Origin: Inia geoffrensis
Lineage: Eukaryota > Chordata > Mammalia > Artiodactyla > Iniidae
DNA: 64,000 nucleotides
Assembly: GCA_036417435.1 (NCBI GenBank)
Contig: CM070902.1
Coordinates: 136,265,886 to 136,329,885 of the forward strand
Reading direction: 5' to 3'
The notes beneath the pieces were generated by a model. The model searched no databases. It had not been told where the DNA came from and saw only the letters and a program-made list of their open reading frames with translations. A program made the position numbers and the translations under genes. Positions 25,746 through 37,425 of the stretch are shown here, one piece after another; the first letter of the stretch is position 1; every line of letters begins with the position of its first letter.

Positions 25746-26149
25746 GCCAGTCCACAGAGAAGGTAAAGAATGAATTAGATATGAAAGTAAAGCATAGATG
25801 AGGGACTGTGAGGATGGAAGACGGTACTTGATTTTGGATGGGCTCTTTACTGCTGGTTATAATCCCTCATGAGGCCAGATTGTATTATATGCCCTTGCAT
25901 TCTGTGAGATGCATACACCTGTATTCTTCCAAAATACATATCCTTTTTTTATATAAGCTTGTTTTCACAAATTTAATTGTCTTGTAAGCAAAGGAACCCT
26001 GTAAAAGACAATTGGGAAAATAGGTATAAGCCAGACAGTTACAGTGGAGTTTAGACCTGTGTGCACCATGGAAGCCGTACAACAAGGATGATATAATCAG
26101 AGTGAGCTCTGGGGTGATCATTACAGCAGCATCATCAATCCAACATTCA
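25746..26149. other. Unassigned DNA
   Basis: No gene or repeat recognised. Confidence 0.4.
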
Positions 26150-26300
26150 TTCAATTAACAGTTATTTAGAAACTTCAATATATTATTCTAAGTGTTGTAC
26201 ATAATTGGGTCCTTGTTCTCAAGGAAATAGACAACAAACAAATACAAGTGCTGATAATATATAGTAACAAACTTTGTCAGCGGGAGAAAGTCTTTAATAC
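26150..26300 (+). repeat. Ancient interspersed repeat (same class as 6.2 kb)
   Basis: 'cagttatttagaaacttcaatatattattctaagtgttg' and 'tccttgttctcaaggaaatagacaacaaac' fit the diverged pattern seen at 6.2, 24.7 and 34.7 kb. Confidence 0.4.
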
Positions 26301-26700
26301 AGAGCTTGACTTGAAGGCTACTGCAACAGTCCAAACAAAAAAAAAAAAATCTTCATTCAGGCTCTAGGGAGTGTTGGTGGCAGGTGAGCAGGATAGAAAT
26401 AAAGCAAGATACATTTGGAAATACAAAGGGAAGACTTTGTAACTGATGGGAGGGGATCAGTATTTTAAACCTCAGTGACCTAAAGAATGAAAGTAATTCC
26501 ATGGTAATAAAGAAGTCTGGAAAAAGAATACTGTAATTGGCTTAGGAAATAAAGAGATCTGGTTAATTGGATTACAGGTATGTTGAATTTTAGATATGCA
26601 CAGGATATCTAGAGGGAGATTATAAAGAAAAAGAATATCTAAATACTAATAATGATAGTAAACATAAGTGCTTGGTTATACACTTAGGTTTGGGGAGAAA
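26301..26700. other. Unassigned DNA
   Basis: No gene or repeat recognised apart from a short poly-A run at about 26337-26349. Confidence 0.4.
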
Positions 26701-26704
26701 GGAA

Positions 26705-26830
26705 AGATCCTTATCAATTCACTTAATTTTACTGTAGCTCAGCTTCATTGCACCACTAACATTACAGGGTTTGAAGGAGGATTAAAGAAAACAATATGTG
26801 TGAAAGTACTTGCCAAATCACATACAAGTA
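26705..26830 (+). repeat. Probable MIR fragment
   Basis: 'tttgaaggaggattaaagaaaacaatatgtgtgaaagtactt' parallels the MIR 3' half ('ttgtgaggattaaatgagataat...gtgaaagcgctt'). Highly diverged. Confidence 0.5.
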
Positions 26831-27109
26831 AAGCTTTCTAAGAAACGGCATCAAACGATGCAGGAAAGTCAAAGAAAGTGAGGATCTGGCCAAGGCCTCT
26901 GGGTGCTGCCATTAGCTGGTTGAGGACAGGGTGAAAAATGGAGAAAATAAAAGTCACTTCTCTCTAGGTCAAAAGACAAAGCAAGATGACAACAACATTT
27001 ATGTCTTATTTATGTCCCTGAAAAACAAACATCTTAAAAATCAGATTGAAAAAATTCTTCAAATGCTTAGTACCAAAAGTTATGTTTTTTCTCATTGAAC
27101 TCAAACTCA

Positions 27110-27190
27110 AAAACATGACTGTTTTCACTTTTGTATCCCTAGCACATAGCACAGTGTCTCACACAAGAAAGGCTGTCAGTAAATTGAGGG
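27110..27190 (+). repeat. Probable L2 3' tail
   Basis: 'cttttgtatccctagcacatagcacagtgtctcacac' matches the L2 3'-terminal phrase '...tgtatccccagcacctagcacagtgcctggcac'. Short. Confidence 0.55.
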
Positions 27191-28009
27191 AGTGGCAGTC
27201 CCCATTCTATTCATTCCTGAATATCTCACTTGTTCCTTTAGCTTTTACCTGTGACCTGGTAGCCTCTTCTAGCTTTGCACATAAACAAACTAAATAGAAT
27301 ACGTGGATAGGTATGCTTTTAGATTACGTGGACCATCTAAGAACTGTATATGCAATAAATATGGTCAGCTAAGATTTATTTAAGATAGCACACATTCTTT
27401 TAAAGTCCTTATTTTATTAAAAAATATGAGAATAGAATTATCATTTACCCAAGGAAAATAGAACAGGAATCAAGCAGACACATTTTCAACTTTTATTTTT
27501 AAAAAGAACTTACAATCTTTACTAAAGCCAGTTTGCTGTTATTACAGGTTTTAATTTTTTTTCCTCATAAACTGGAGGATGTTTCCCCCTGCAGGAAAAT
27601 TCAGGTAAGTTCACAAACTGTTACAGAAAAATACATCTGGAACAGTCATTATTTTGGTTGGGAGAAAACGTAGACCCCACCTGAAAAGAGCTATTGAGAA
27701 AAGGCAGTTTGGAGGAAATAGCTACTGAAGAGCATTCTTTTGCATAAATTTTGACAAATGTGGGAGAGGAGGATGTGCTCATTTGTTTACTCCTTCCCAT
27801 ACACCTCAAACAAAAAAAGCACAGAGTATATTTCCCCCCTTCTGCCCTTAGAATAGCCGTGGATTCTCTGATTGTTACAGAGCAGGACTATCTAAGGAGA
27901 TGGCTGAAAAGGTGAGGTAGCTTATGAGTGATTCATATGATGCCGTGATGATTTGAGGAACATTTTATGCCTGGGGTTATTCTCCCATATCAGAATGAAC
28001 TTATTTATG
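27191..28009. other. Unassigned DNA
   Basis: AT-rich, no gene or repeat recognised. Confidence 0.4.
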
Positions 28010-28130
28010 TATTTAACTTTTAACATTTTCTTTGTTCATCCACTGAGTTTTTTGTTTTAATGAATAATGTGAGGTGGGATCTAATGATATTTCTTTTCCA
28101 AATTTTTAAGCATTTTTCCTAGATATATTT
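28010..28130 (-). repeat. Possible ancient L1 fragment, antisense
   Basis: 'aatgtgaggtgggatctaatgatatttcttttccaaa' resembles the antisense ORF2 phrase '...gtaggggtctaattttattttttccaaatgg'. Short and diverged, so the assignment is tentative. Confidence 0.45.
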
Positions 28131-29794
28131 GACATTTCATCTACATTGACCTATGCAGGTTTCAATCTGACAGCTTACTCCTCCCCCAAAATTAAAATTT
28201 CAGGTACTAAGTAAGTGATTAAGGTAACCAGCAACTTAGCAGAAATGGGTGCTCCATACTAAAGACAGCAAGAGATATACTCCCCATCCTGCCAGTGCAG
28301 GACATAGTAACCATTCTAGATATTTCAAGTGAAAAGGAATTTAATACAGGAAATTCTCTACATACGTAATGCTGCCTCACAATGCATCTTTGTGTATATT
28401 ATTTTTCTCCCTGGAAGACTGTGCCCTCTTCTCTGCTTAGAGAACAATTTTCCTTAGTTCACACAGCATATTATCCAAAATTATCTGTGTGGCACCCAAG
28501 ATCATTAATCATTATGTACTATTTCAGTGATTGTATTGGAGAACTTAAAAGGCCAGAGGGCAGCAACTCAAGAGAAATTGGCATAAGATACCAGTTCAAA
28601 AGTCAAAGAGCCTTCAGTGAATGACAATTTGGTTTGCATTCCTCTCTCCAAAGTTGTCTGTTGCCTTTTTTTTAAAGAGATGAACTATTTACTTCATTAC
28701 TTTATTAGTAATAACAAATTACTTGCAACGTATCTCACAACTGATCATGACCAAACAGTATGCTCATCCTTAGAGCTTTACATAAGATTTTGTAATTATT
28801 TTTTTTCAAAATAGTAAATGGACATTGTTACAAGCCTTTCAGTATGTTTGAGTTCTTAAAAAAAATCCAGCAGTCTCTGCCTCCCTGTCTGCTCACATCA
28901 AGTATAGTTCTTTTAATTTTTTTCACCGTTGGTTTTCTTTAAGTCACTTTTTTGTCAATCTATTGCCTGTTGTGAGCCAAGCCCTTTCTGAATCCTGGAG
29001 AAGTGGCAAAAGGCAAGCCTCCCTTTCCTTGAGGAGCCTATGAATGTTGCCTTTTAAGCATTACCTATTGTTGAAGAACATTCTGAAGAGCCCTTTTGTA
29101 TTGTCCATAGTTACAGAATCAGAGCTGAGGTGTTTTACCTTAACATTTGTGCTTTCCAGGATTTCATGACATCCCAATGTTTGTTTCATTTATTGAGGAC
29201 TGAATATCGGTGTGTACACTTGTGATTCTTAGTAATATCTCTGTTATCAAGTAATCTAGAAGCTTTGACCTAGAGGGCGCTTTTATATATTTGGTTGAAC
29301 TGCCTAATTATATCAGCTCCAAGAGAAGAGGGACAATGTACAAGTAATTACTGTAAACCCAACACTAATTACAACAGGAAAAAGTAGGCATAAAATAAAT
29401 AGCTGCTGAATGAATGAATATAAAGGGTCTACATATTGAATACATGAGATCCTCGAATTAGAGATGAAAGGTGACTTGAGGCTTACTGCTCCAATCTTTC
29501 CTGAGAATGGCTTCTATTATTTTGGAATGTCAGTGTTATGGTATAAAAGGTGATTGTGAAGAATGTTTAAATGTGGAGAGACTAAGCTATATAAACATTT
29601 TTAAAACTTTATGTTGATCTGAAATACCTTATCACCTACACCTATGACATATTGGACAACAGAAGAACCATAAAGTTTCCTAAGATTCTGGACACCAGAC
29701 TAACCTTGTGTTTTTACTACAGGACCCTAGAATTCAGTTCCAGTAACATCTATCCAGATGCTTCTTAAAATTATCTGGCCACACCATGTCATAT
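28131..29794. other. Unassigned DNA
   Basis: No gene or RNA recognised. A probable short L2 tail ('aataaatagctgctgaatgaatgaat') is present near 29390-29420. Confidence 0.4.
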
Positions 29795-29930
29795 TTTATT
29801 TCTTTATATGTTTATCTCCCCTACAATATTGTGATTTCCTTCAGGTCAGGGACAATATTCATGTGCATCTTTCTAGAATTCAGCACACAGGATGTGTTCC
29901 ATAAATGTTTGTTTAATTGAACATAAATAA
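29795..29930 (+). repeat. L2 LINE 3' end
   Basis: 'tatgtttatctcccctacaatattgtgatttccttcaggtcagggacaat' and 'cagcacacaggatgtgttccataaatgtttgtttaattgaa' reproduce the L2 3' terminus in order. Confidence 0.72.
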
Positions 29931-30254
29931 TTCTCTCTGGGTTATTATCCCTAGTGATCCTCTTTCCAGCTAGTCATGAGACCTCTATATTACTGAAATA
30001 ATGAAGCAACTGAAATTTATGTTTTATCTATAACAGCCTTTTTTGGCCTAAGGACTTGACACAGCTGGTGATTACTTGGCTTGGCTTTGACCTTGGTATA
30101 ATTCTCTCCAACCTTATGTAACACCATGTCTTGGCTAAGCAGAAGCTGGGGCTGAAATGCTTACAGAAAGTGAATTCAGGTGTGGATATGAACCACTGGT
30201 TCACATAGGGGTCATTTCTTTCATCATCCTCAAAATGTAGCACATGTTATACTC
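29931..30254. other. Unassigned DNA
   Basis: No gene or repeat recognised. Confidence 0.4.
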
Positions 30255-30480
30255 TTATAATTTGTTTATTTCACCTACAGTAGATCCTGGAAATCACTCC
30301 ATATCAGTTCATAGAATTTTTTCTTTCTTTATAATTGCATAGTACTCCATGGTGTGGAAGTGTCAATGTATTCAACCAATTTCTCATTATGACTATTTAA
30401 GTTGTTTGCCACATTTTCCGATTACAAATTGTGCTGCAATGAATAGAGTTGTACATATGTACTTTTATTTCCATTTGCCT
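30255..30480 (-). repeat. Ancient L1M 3' ORF2 fragment, antisense
   Basis: 'gcatagtactccatggtgtggaa', 'caaccaatttctcattatgactatttaagttgtttgccac' and 'attgtgctgcaatgaatagagt' are the antisense of the ORF2 C-terminal region seen in L1M elements. The 108-codon plus frame at 30349-30675 is a by-product. Confidence 0.68.
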
Positions 30481-30742
30481 GGTATACACTTGCCATCCCT
30501 TTGTATTCTGCTTTTGAAATTGCTTTGTTTTACGTCTATCTCTTATATAGATCATAGAGTTGAAACCTGTTTTGTGAGCCAATCTGAAGCAAACCCATTC
30601 ACAACTACCTTATTATTTTATGATATAATTACTATGTGTATTAAGTTATATTTATTTATTTTTCTCTACAGGTAGCTTTTCCTTCTTCTATTTTGATTCT
30701 TTTAATATGGTAGAAGGCTTGCATTTGTGCTCTGGCAGTCAC
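30481..30742. other. Unassigned or L1-derived AT-rich DNA
   Basis: May continue the ancient antisense L1 just upstream, but the match is too weak to claim. Confidence 0.3.
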
Positions 30743-33700
30743 ATTTTTTTATTGAAGTACAGTTGATGTACAATATTATATGTTACAGGTATATAATATA
30801 GTGATTCACAATTTTTAAAGGTTATGCTTCATTTATATATATTATAAAATATAGGCCATATTCCCTGTGTTGTGCAACATATCTTTGTAGCTTATTTTAT
30901 ACATACTAGTTTGTACCTCTTAATCCCCTACCCCTGTTTGGCACTTCCCCTCTTGCCTCTCCCCACTGGTACCCATTAGTTTGATCTCTATATCTGTGAG
31001 TCTGCTCTTTTTTGTTATATTCAGTAGTTTGTTGTATTTTTTAGATTCCACATATAAATGATATCATACAGTATTTGTCTTTCCCAGTCTGACTTATTTC
31101 ACTTAGCATAATGCCCTCCAGTTGCATCCATGTCGTTGCAAATGGCAAAATTTCATTTTTTTATAGCTGTGTATTTTATTGGTATATATATCCATATACA
31201 CATCCTTTTTTTATACATTCTTCTGTTGATGGACACTTAGGTTGCTTCCACAGCTTGTCTACTGTAAATAATGCTGCTATGAACATTGGGGTGCATATAT
31301 CTTTTCTAATTAGTGGGGTTTTTATTGATATATACCCAGGAGTAGAATGGTTGGGTCATATAGTAGTTCTATTTTTAGTTTTTTGAGAAACTTGCATACT
31401 GTTTTCAACAATGGCGGCACCAACTTACACTCAACCAACAGTGTACAAGGATTCCCTTTTCGCCACGTCCTCGCCGACATTTGTCATTTGTGTTCTTTTT
31501 GATGATAGCCATTCTGACAGATGTGAGGTGATATCTCATTGTGGTTTTATTTGCATTTCCCTAATGATTAGCAATGTTGCACATATTTTCAGTGCCTGTT
31601 CGCCAACTGCATGGCCTCTTTGGACAAACATCTACTGAAGTCTTCTGCCCATTTTTAAATTGGATTGTTTGTTTATATGATGTTGAGTTGTATGAGCTGT
31701 TTCTATATTTTGGATATTAACTCCTTATTGGTTATATCATTTGCAAATATTTTCTGCCATTCAGTAGGTTGTCTTTTTGATTTGTCAGTGGTTTCCTTTG
31801 CTATGCAAAAGCTTTTAAGTTTAGTTAGGTCTCATTTGTTTATTTTTACTTTTATTTCCTTTGCTTTAGGGGATAGATTCAAAAAAATATTGCTATGATT
31901 TATGTCAAAGAATATGCTGCCTGAGTTTTCTTCTAAGAGTCTTATGAAATCCTGTCTTACATTTTGGTCTTTAACCCATTTTGAGTTTATTTTTGTATAT
32001 GATGTTAGAGAATGTTCTAATTGCATTCTTTGACATGTAGTTGTACAGTTTTCACAGCACCACTTACCAAAGAGACTGTCTTTTCTCCATTGTATATTCT
32101 TCCCTCCTTTGCCATAGATTAACTGACCTTTAGTGTGTGGGTATATTTTTGCCCGCTCTATTCTGTTCCATTGATGTTGGTGGTGTTTTTGTGCCAGTAC
32201 CATACTGTTTTGATTACTGTAGCTTTGTAATATAGTCTGAAGTCAGGGAGCATGATTCCTCCAGTTCTGTTCTTCTTTCTCAAGATTGTTTTGGCTATTT
32301 GGGGTCTTTTGTGTTTCTATACAAATTTTAAAATTATTTGTTTTAGTTCTGTGAAAAATGCTATTGGTATTTTGACACGTATTGCATTGAATCTGTAGAT
32401 TGCCTTGGGTAGTATGGTTATTTTAACAATATTAATTCTTCCAGTCCAAGAATATGATCTATTTTTCCATGTTTGTGTGGTCTTCAATTTCTTTCATCAG
32501 TGTCTTATATTTTTCTGAATACAGAGTTTTACCTCCTTAGGTAGGTCTATCTCTATGTATTTTATTCTTTTTGATGCAATGATAAATGGGATTGTTGCCT
32601 TAATTTCTTTTTTCTGAAAATTTGTTGTTGATGTATAGAAATTCATCTGATTTCTGCATATTAATTTTGTACCCTGCAACTTTACTAAATTGATTGATAA
32701 GCTCTAGTAGTTTTCTGGTGGCACCTTTAGGATTTTCTATGTATAGTATCATGTCACCTGAAAACGACAGTTTTTCTTCTTCCTTCCCAATTTGGATTCC
32801 ATTTATTTATTTATTTATTTATTTATTTATCTATTTATTTATTTTGTCTGATTGCTGTGGCTATCAGCAACACTATGCTGAATAAAAATGGAAAGAGTGG
32901 GCATCCTTATCTTATTCCTAATCTTAGAGTAAAGGCTTTCAGCTTTACACCATTGAGTGTGATGTTGGCTGTGGGTTTGTTATATACGGCCTTTATTATG
33001 CTGAGCTATGTTTCCACTATGCCCATTTTCTGGAGGGTTTTTTTATCATAAATGGATGTTGAATTTTGTCATATTTTTCTGCATCTGTTGAGATGATCAT
33101 ATAGTTTTTATTCTTTGATTTGTTAATTGACTGATTAGCAGATATTGAAAAACGCTTGCATCCCTGAGATAAATCACATTTGATCATTGTGTATGATCCT
33201 TTTAATGGGTTGTTGAATTCGGTTTGCTAGTATTTTGTTGAGGATTTTTGTGTCTATGTTCATCAGTGATATTGGCCTGAAATTTTCTTTTTTGTGATAT
33301 CTTTGTCTGGTTTTGATATCACGGTGATGGTGGCCTCATAGAATGAGTTCAGAAGTATTCCTTTATCTGCAGTTTTTTTGGAATAATTTGAGAAGTGTAT
33401 GCGTTAACTCTTCTCTAAATGTTTGGTGGAATTCATCTGTGAAGCCATCTGGTCCTGGACTTTTGTTTGTTGGAAGTTGTTTAATCACAGATTCAATTTC
33501 AGTACTGGTAATTGGTCTGTTCATATTTTCTATTTCTTTCCAGTTCAGTCTTGTTAGATTGTACATTTCTAATAATTTGCCCTTTTTTTCTAGGTAGTCA
33601 ATTTTATTGGCATATTATTGTTTGTAGTGGTCTCTTATGAGATTTTCTATTTCTGTGGTGTTGGTTGTAACTTCTTTTTCATTTCTGATTTGGGCCCTCT

Positions 33701-33991
33701 CCTTTTTTTTCTTTTGATGAGTCTGACTAAAGGTTTATTAATTCTGTTTATCTTTTCAAAGAACCAGCCTTCGGTTTCATTGAACTTTTCTCTCATTATT
33801 TTTTGTACTCTCTCTTTTACTTCTTCTCTGATCTTTATGATTTCTTTCCTTCTACTAACTTCATGTTTTGTTTGTTCTTCTTTCTCTAGCTGCTTTAGGT
33901 GTAAGGTTATGTTGTTTATTTAAGATTTTTCTTGTTTCCTGAGGTAAGATTGTATTGCTATAAATTTCCCTGTTAGAACTGCTTTTGTTGC
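30743..33991 (-). mobile_element. Near full-length antisense L1 (L1MA-like), 3' portion
   Basis: From a poly-T start at 30744 through the 3'UTR and ORF2 on the minus strand. The ORF2 pieces include 31832-32203 (C-terminal third, minus), 33363-33566 (LPTNKSPGPDGFTDEFHQTF, the early reverse transcriptase region) and 33861-34058. Stops and frameshifts break the frame. The element is interrupted by a 0.9-kb insertion and resumes at 34929. A TTTA/TTTG-rich microsatellite lies inside it (about 32801-32843). Confidence 0.92.
32801..32843. repeat. (TTTA)n microsatellite
   Basis: About ten units of 'attt', interrupted once by 'atct', inside the antisense L1. Likely polymorphic in length. Confidence 0.9.
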
Positions 33992-34005
33992 ATCCCATAG
34001 GTTTT
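33992..34005. repeat. Target-site duplication, left copy
   Basis: The 14-mer atcccataggtttt, an exact copy of 34915-34928. It flanks a 909-bp insertion in the antisense L1. In the L1 itself this 14-mer occurs once, so removing the insertion and one copy restores continuous L1 sequence. Confidence 0.9.
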
Positions 34006-34039
34006 TTTTGTATTTTGAAAACTTTGTGGTAGTATTTAT

Positions 34040-34605
34040 TAAAATTGAACATATACATACTCTATGACTCAGCAATTATTTTCCTAGATATATAGCCCAC
34101 CCTCCCAAATACATATGTTCACCTAAAGGTATATACTGGAATGTTCATAACAGTGTCAGTAGTAATGGCTCCAAATTGGAAACACTCAGATATTCATCAA
34201 CAGTAGAAAGTTAAGTTGTAGACCATTCATAAAGTGGAATCCCATACAGCTACAAAAAAGAAGGAAGTGTTGCTCCATATAACAACAGGGATGAATCTCA
34301 TAAATCTAATATTAAGTGAAAGGGGCAAGACACAAAGAATACAAATGAAATTATTCCATTTATGCATAGTTAAAGAACAGGTAAAACTATTGAAGGGGTT
34401 AGAAGTAAGTTTCCTGGTTACCTTTGGGGAGGAAGAAGGGGGTGAGTGATTGGGAGGGCCATGTTGGGGACTCTGATGATGTTCTATTTCTTGCTCTGTG
34501 TGCTGGTAACATGGTATATTCATTTTGTTATAATTCATTGAGCTATACATGTCTGATTTGTGCACCTTTCTGTATGTCTTATATTTTCATTGACTGAAAA
34601 ACAAA
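34040..34605 (+). repeat. Ancient L1 3' end carried inside the retrocopy
   Basis: Plus-strand L1M text: 'actctatgactcagcaattat', 'ctccaaattggaaacactcag', 'gttctatttcttgctctgtgtgctgg' and 'tgtgcacctttctgtatgt'. It is antisense to the retrocopy RNA. Confidence 0.7.
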
Positions 34606-34689
34606 GGAGCATCTGAACTAAAGCGTTAGAAATAGAGGCAAGTGTGGGTTTTCTTTTTGTCTTCTCTTTCAGTGTTTCCTACTTTTGTG

Positions 34690-34905
34690 AATTTAATCAT
34701 TAAATCCATTAAAAGATATGTTGAGAGTGAACATATGCCAGGAACTATTTTAGATACTTCAGATAAATAGGGAACAAAATAGAAAAAAATGATGCTATCA
34801 TGAAGCTCACATTTTCATGGGGACAGAAAGGCAGTTGAACAAACAAATAAATAAAATGTCAGGTGGTGATAACTTCTATGAAGAAATATTAGGGGTTAAG
34901 GGGAT
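34690..34905 (+). repeat. Ancient L2/MIR-like repeat inside the retrocopy
   Basis: 'tatgccaggaactattttagatacttcag', 'atgaagctcacattttcatgggg' and 'ggtggtgataacttctatgaag' follow the same pattern as the repeat at 6.2 kb. Present within the inserted RNA copy, so it predates the insertion. Confidence 0.5.
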
Positions 34906-34914
34906 AGAGAATAA

Positions 34915-34928
34915 ATCCCATAGGTTTT
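34915..34928. repeat. Target-site duplication, right copy
   Basis: Second exact copy of atcccataggtttt. See 33992-34005. Confidence 0.9.
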
Positions 34929-37425
34929 AGATCATAGTGTTTTTTGTTTTCATTTTTCTCTAGGTATTTTTTGATTTGCTCTTTGATATCTTCAATGGGT
35001 CATTGGTTGTTTAGTAGCATATTGTTTAGCCTCCACATGTTTGTGTTTTTTGCAGGTTGTTTTTCTTTTTAATAGTTGATTTCTAGCCTCATGGTGTTGT
35101 GGTCAAGAAAGATGCTTGATATGGTTTCAGTTTTCTTAAATTGACTGAGGCTTGTTTTGTTGCCCAGTATGTGATCTCACCTAGAGAATGTTCCATGTGC
35201 ACTTGAAAAGAATGCTTATTCTGCTGCTTTCAGATGGAATGCTCTACAAATATCAAGCCCATCTAGTCTAATGTGTCATTGAAGGTCAGTGTTTCCTTAT
35301 TAATTTTCTCTCTGGATGATCTGCCCATTGATTTAAGTGGGGTGCTAAATTCTCCTACTATTATTGTGTTACTGTTGGTTTCTCCCTTTATGTCTGTTAA
35401 TATTTTATTTATGTATTTTGGTGCTCCTATGTTGGGTGCATATATATTTGCAATTGTTATATCTTCTTGGATTGACCCCTTGATCATTATGTAGTGTCCT
35501 TCTTTGTCTCTTGTAACAGTCTTTATTTTAAAGTCTATTTTGTCTGATATAAGTATTGCTACTCCAGTTTTCTTTTGATTTTGATCAGGCCCTTTCTTTC
35601 TTTTGATCAGGCCCTTTCTCTCTCTCTGCTCCTGGGACCCATATAATGTGAATATTAGTGAGCTTGATGTTGTCCCAGAGGTCTCTTAAACTGTTCTCAT
35701 TCTTTTTCCTTTTTTTCTGTCCAGCATCAGTGATTTCCACTACTCAGTCTTCCAGTTTGCTGATCCATTCCTCTATAATCTACTGTTGATTCCTTCTTGT
35801 GTATTTTTCATTTCACTAATTGTATTCTTCATCTCTGTTTGGTTGTTCTTTATATTTTCTAATTCTTTGTTAAAAACTACTAACTTCTTGCTCTGTGCAT
35901 CCACTCTTCTCATGAGTCCTTTGATCATCTTTATGATCACTACCCTGAACTCTACTCAGGTAGATTGCCTATTTCCACTTCACTTAGTTCTTCTTCTGAG
36001 GTTTTATCCTGTTCCTTCACCTGGAACATATTCCTCTGTTGCCTCATCTTGACTAAGTTGGTGTTTGTAGTTTTATGTATCTGGTAGGTTAGTTATGTTT
36101 CCTAACTCCGGAAAAGTGGTTCTTCTGTAGGAGACATCCTATGCATCCCAGCAGCACACTCTCCTCTTGTCACCCAAGCTATATGCTTTAGGGCTAAGTG
36201 GGTTCTTCTGTTGTGGCAGGCTATGTGGGCAGTCTTGTAGGCTTGACTGGCCCCTGGTCTGGTTGACTGCCAGACCCTGCTTTGTGCAGAAGCTGCCAGG
36301 TGCTTTTTGGTGGGGCTGGGTCACAAGACAGCAGACTGAAGAACCCCAGGGGACACCAGGGTTAGTGCTGGACTACTGGCAGGCAGAACAGGATCATGGA
36401 GTCTGGCTCCAGGGCCTAGGAATCCCAGACCTGGTGTCAGATCACTGGTTGGTTGGGGGACCATTCCTGACACCATTGGGTACAGGGTCCAGGGTGTCCT
36501 GAAGCTTGTGTTGGCCTGCTAGTGGGCAGGGCTGGGGCCCAGTTGGCCCCAGGGCAGGGTCTCACCTGTTGTGGGCTTTTGGTTTCCTTGTAACTGGTAT
36601 CTGCCTCCTGATGGGTGGAGCTAGGTCCTGGCCTCTCTGGCTGGTAGGGCCACATCCAGAGGCAGCTGTGGTCTCATGCCTGTGTTCTGATGGGTGGGGC
36701 TGTGTCCTCACCCAGTTAGTTGCTTGGCCTGAGGTGTCCCAGCACTGGTACCTACAGGCTATTGGATGGAGTTAATGAGCTAGAGGGAGGATTCTGCAAT
36801 GACACCCACCTGCACCATCATCCACACAGTAGAAGGAACTCCTGTGAACGGCTGCTGTCAATGTCTGTGTCCTTGGAGTGAGCTGCAGTCACCCCCCCCA
36901 CCGCAACCTCTCTTGGAGACTCTCCAAGACCAGCAGGTAGGTCTGGCCCAGCCTCCTATCAAATTATTGCTTTTGACCTGGGTCCCAGAGCATGTGAGAT
37001 TTTGTGTGCATCTTTAAGAGTGAAGTCTCTATTTCCTCTAGTTCCTGTGGAACTCTTGAAATTAAGCCCCACTGGCCTTCAAAGCCAAATGTATGAGGGC
37101 TCATCTACTCAGTGCTGGATCCCCAGTCTGGGAAGCCTGACGTGGGATCCGGAACTCTCACTCCTGTGGGAGAGCCTCTACAATATAATTGTTCTCTAGT
37201 TTTTGGGTCACCCACCCAGGGTTATGAGACTTGACTATATCACGAGTCCACCCTGCCTACTGGTCTCATTGTGGTTCCTTCTTTATGTCTTTAGTTGTAG
37301 AAGATCTTTTCTGTTAGGTTCTTGTCTTTTTCATCTATGGTTGTCCTGCAAACAGTTGTGATTTTGGTGTGCTTTTGAGGGGAGTTGAGCTCAGGGTCTT
37401 TCCACTCTTCTATCTTGGCCAGTCC
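34929..37425 (-). mobile_element. Near full-length antisense L1, 5' portion (ORF2 start, ORF1 part, 5'UTR)
   Basis: Continues the L1 from 33991. Minus-strand ORF2 endonuclease text is at 35263-35487 (DIKGETNSNTIIVGEFSTPL). Next comes a shortened ORF1 (35640-36060) and then a GC-rich 5'UTR to about 37425, which ends at 'cttctatcttggccagtccc'. Most of ORF1 and the ORF2 N-terminus are missing at 35579-35619, where a 19-bp direct repeat sits. The many frames at 36139-37199 are 5'UTR artefacts. With its 5'UTR retained, this was once a full-length insertion. Confidence 0.88.
35579..35619. repeat. 19-bp tandem repeat at an internal L1 deletion
   Basis: 'ttttgatcaggccctttct' occurs at 35579-35597 and 35601-35619 (period 22). 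On one side is ORF2 near residue 80-90, on the other mid-ORF1, so about 1 kb of usual L1 sequence is absent here. Confidence 0.8.

Larger units (their letters stand above)
34006..34914 (-). pseudogene. Processed retrocopy of an unidentified polyadenylated RNA
   Basis: A 909-bp segment inserted in the antisense L1. Read on the minus strand it ends in an A-run (the T-run at 34002-34009, partly shared with the duplication), with a canonical AATAAA (TTTATT on plus at 34036-34041) about 27-32 bases upstream. A perfect 14-bp duplication flanks it. These are the marks of L1-machinery retrotransposition of a cellular RNA. The source RNA carried an old L1 3' end in antisense (34040-34605) and an old L2/MIR-like repeat (34690-34905), so it was probably a non-coding RNA or a repeat-rich 3'UTR. 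Frames up to 112 codons (34227-34565) are L1-derived and not gene-like. Confidence 0.8.

Noticed and set aside
32801..32843. The TTTA repeat as a CRISPR or satellite array
   Set aside because: It is a simple tetranucleotide run inside an L1, with no spacers.
36139..37199. Multiple GC-rich frames as a possible gene
   Set aside because: They are antisense L1 5'UTR and match no protein pattern.
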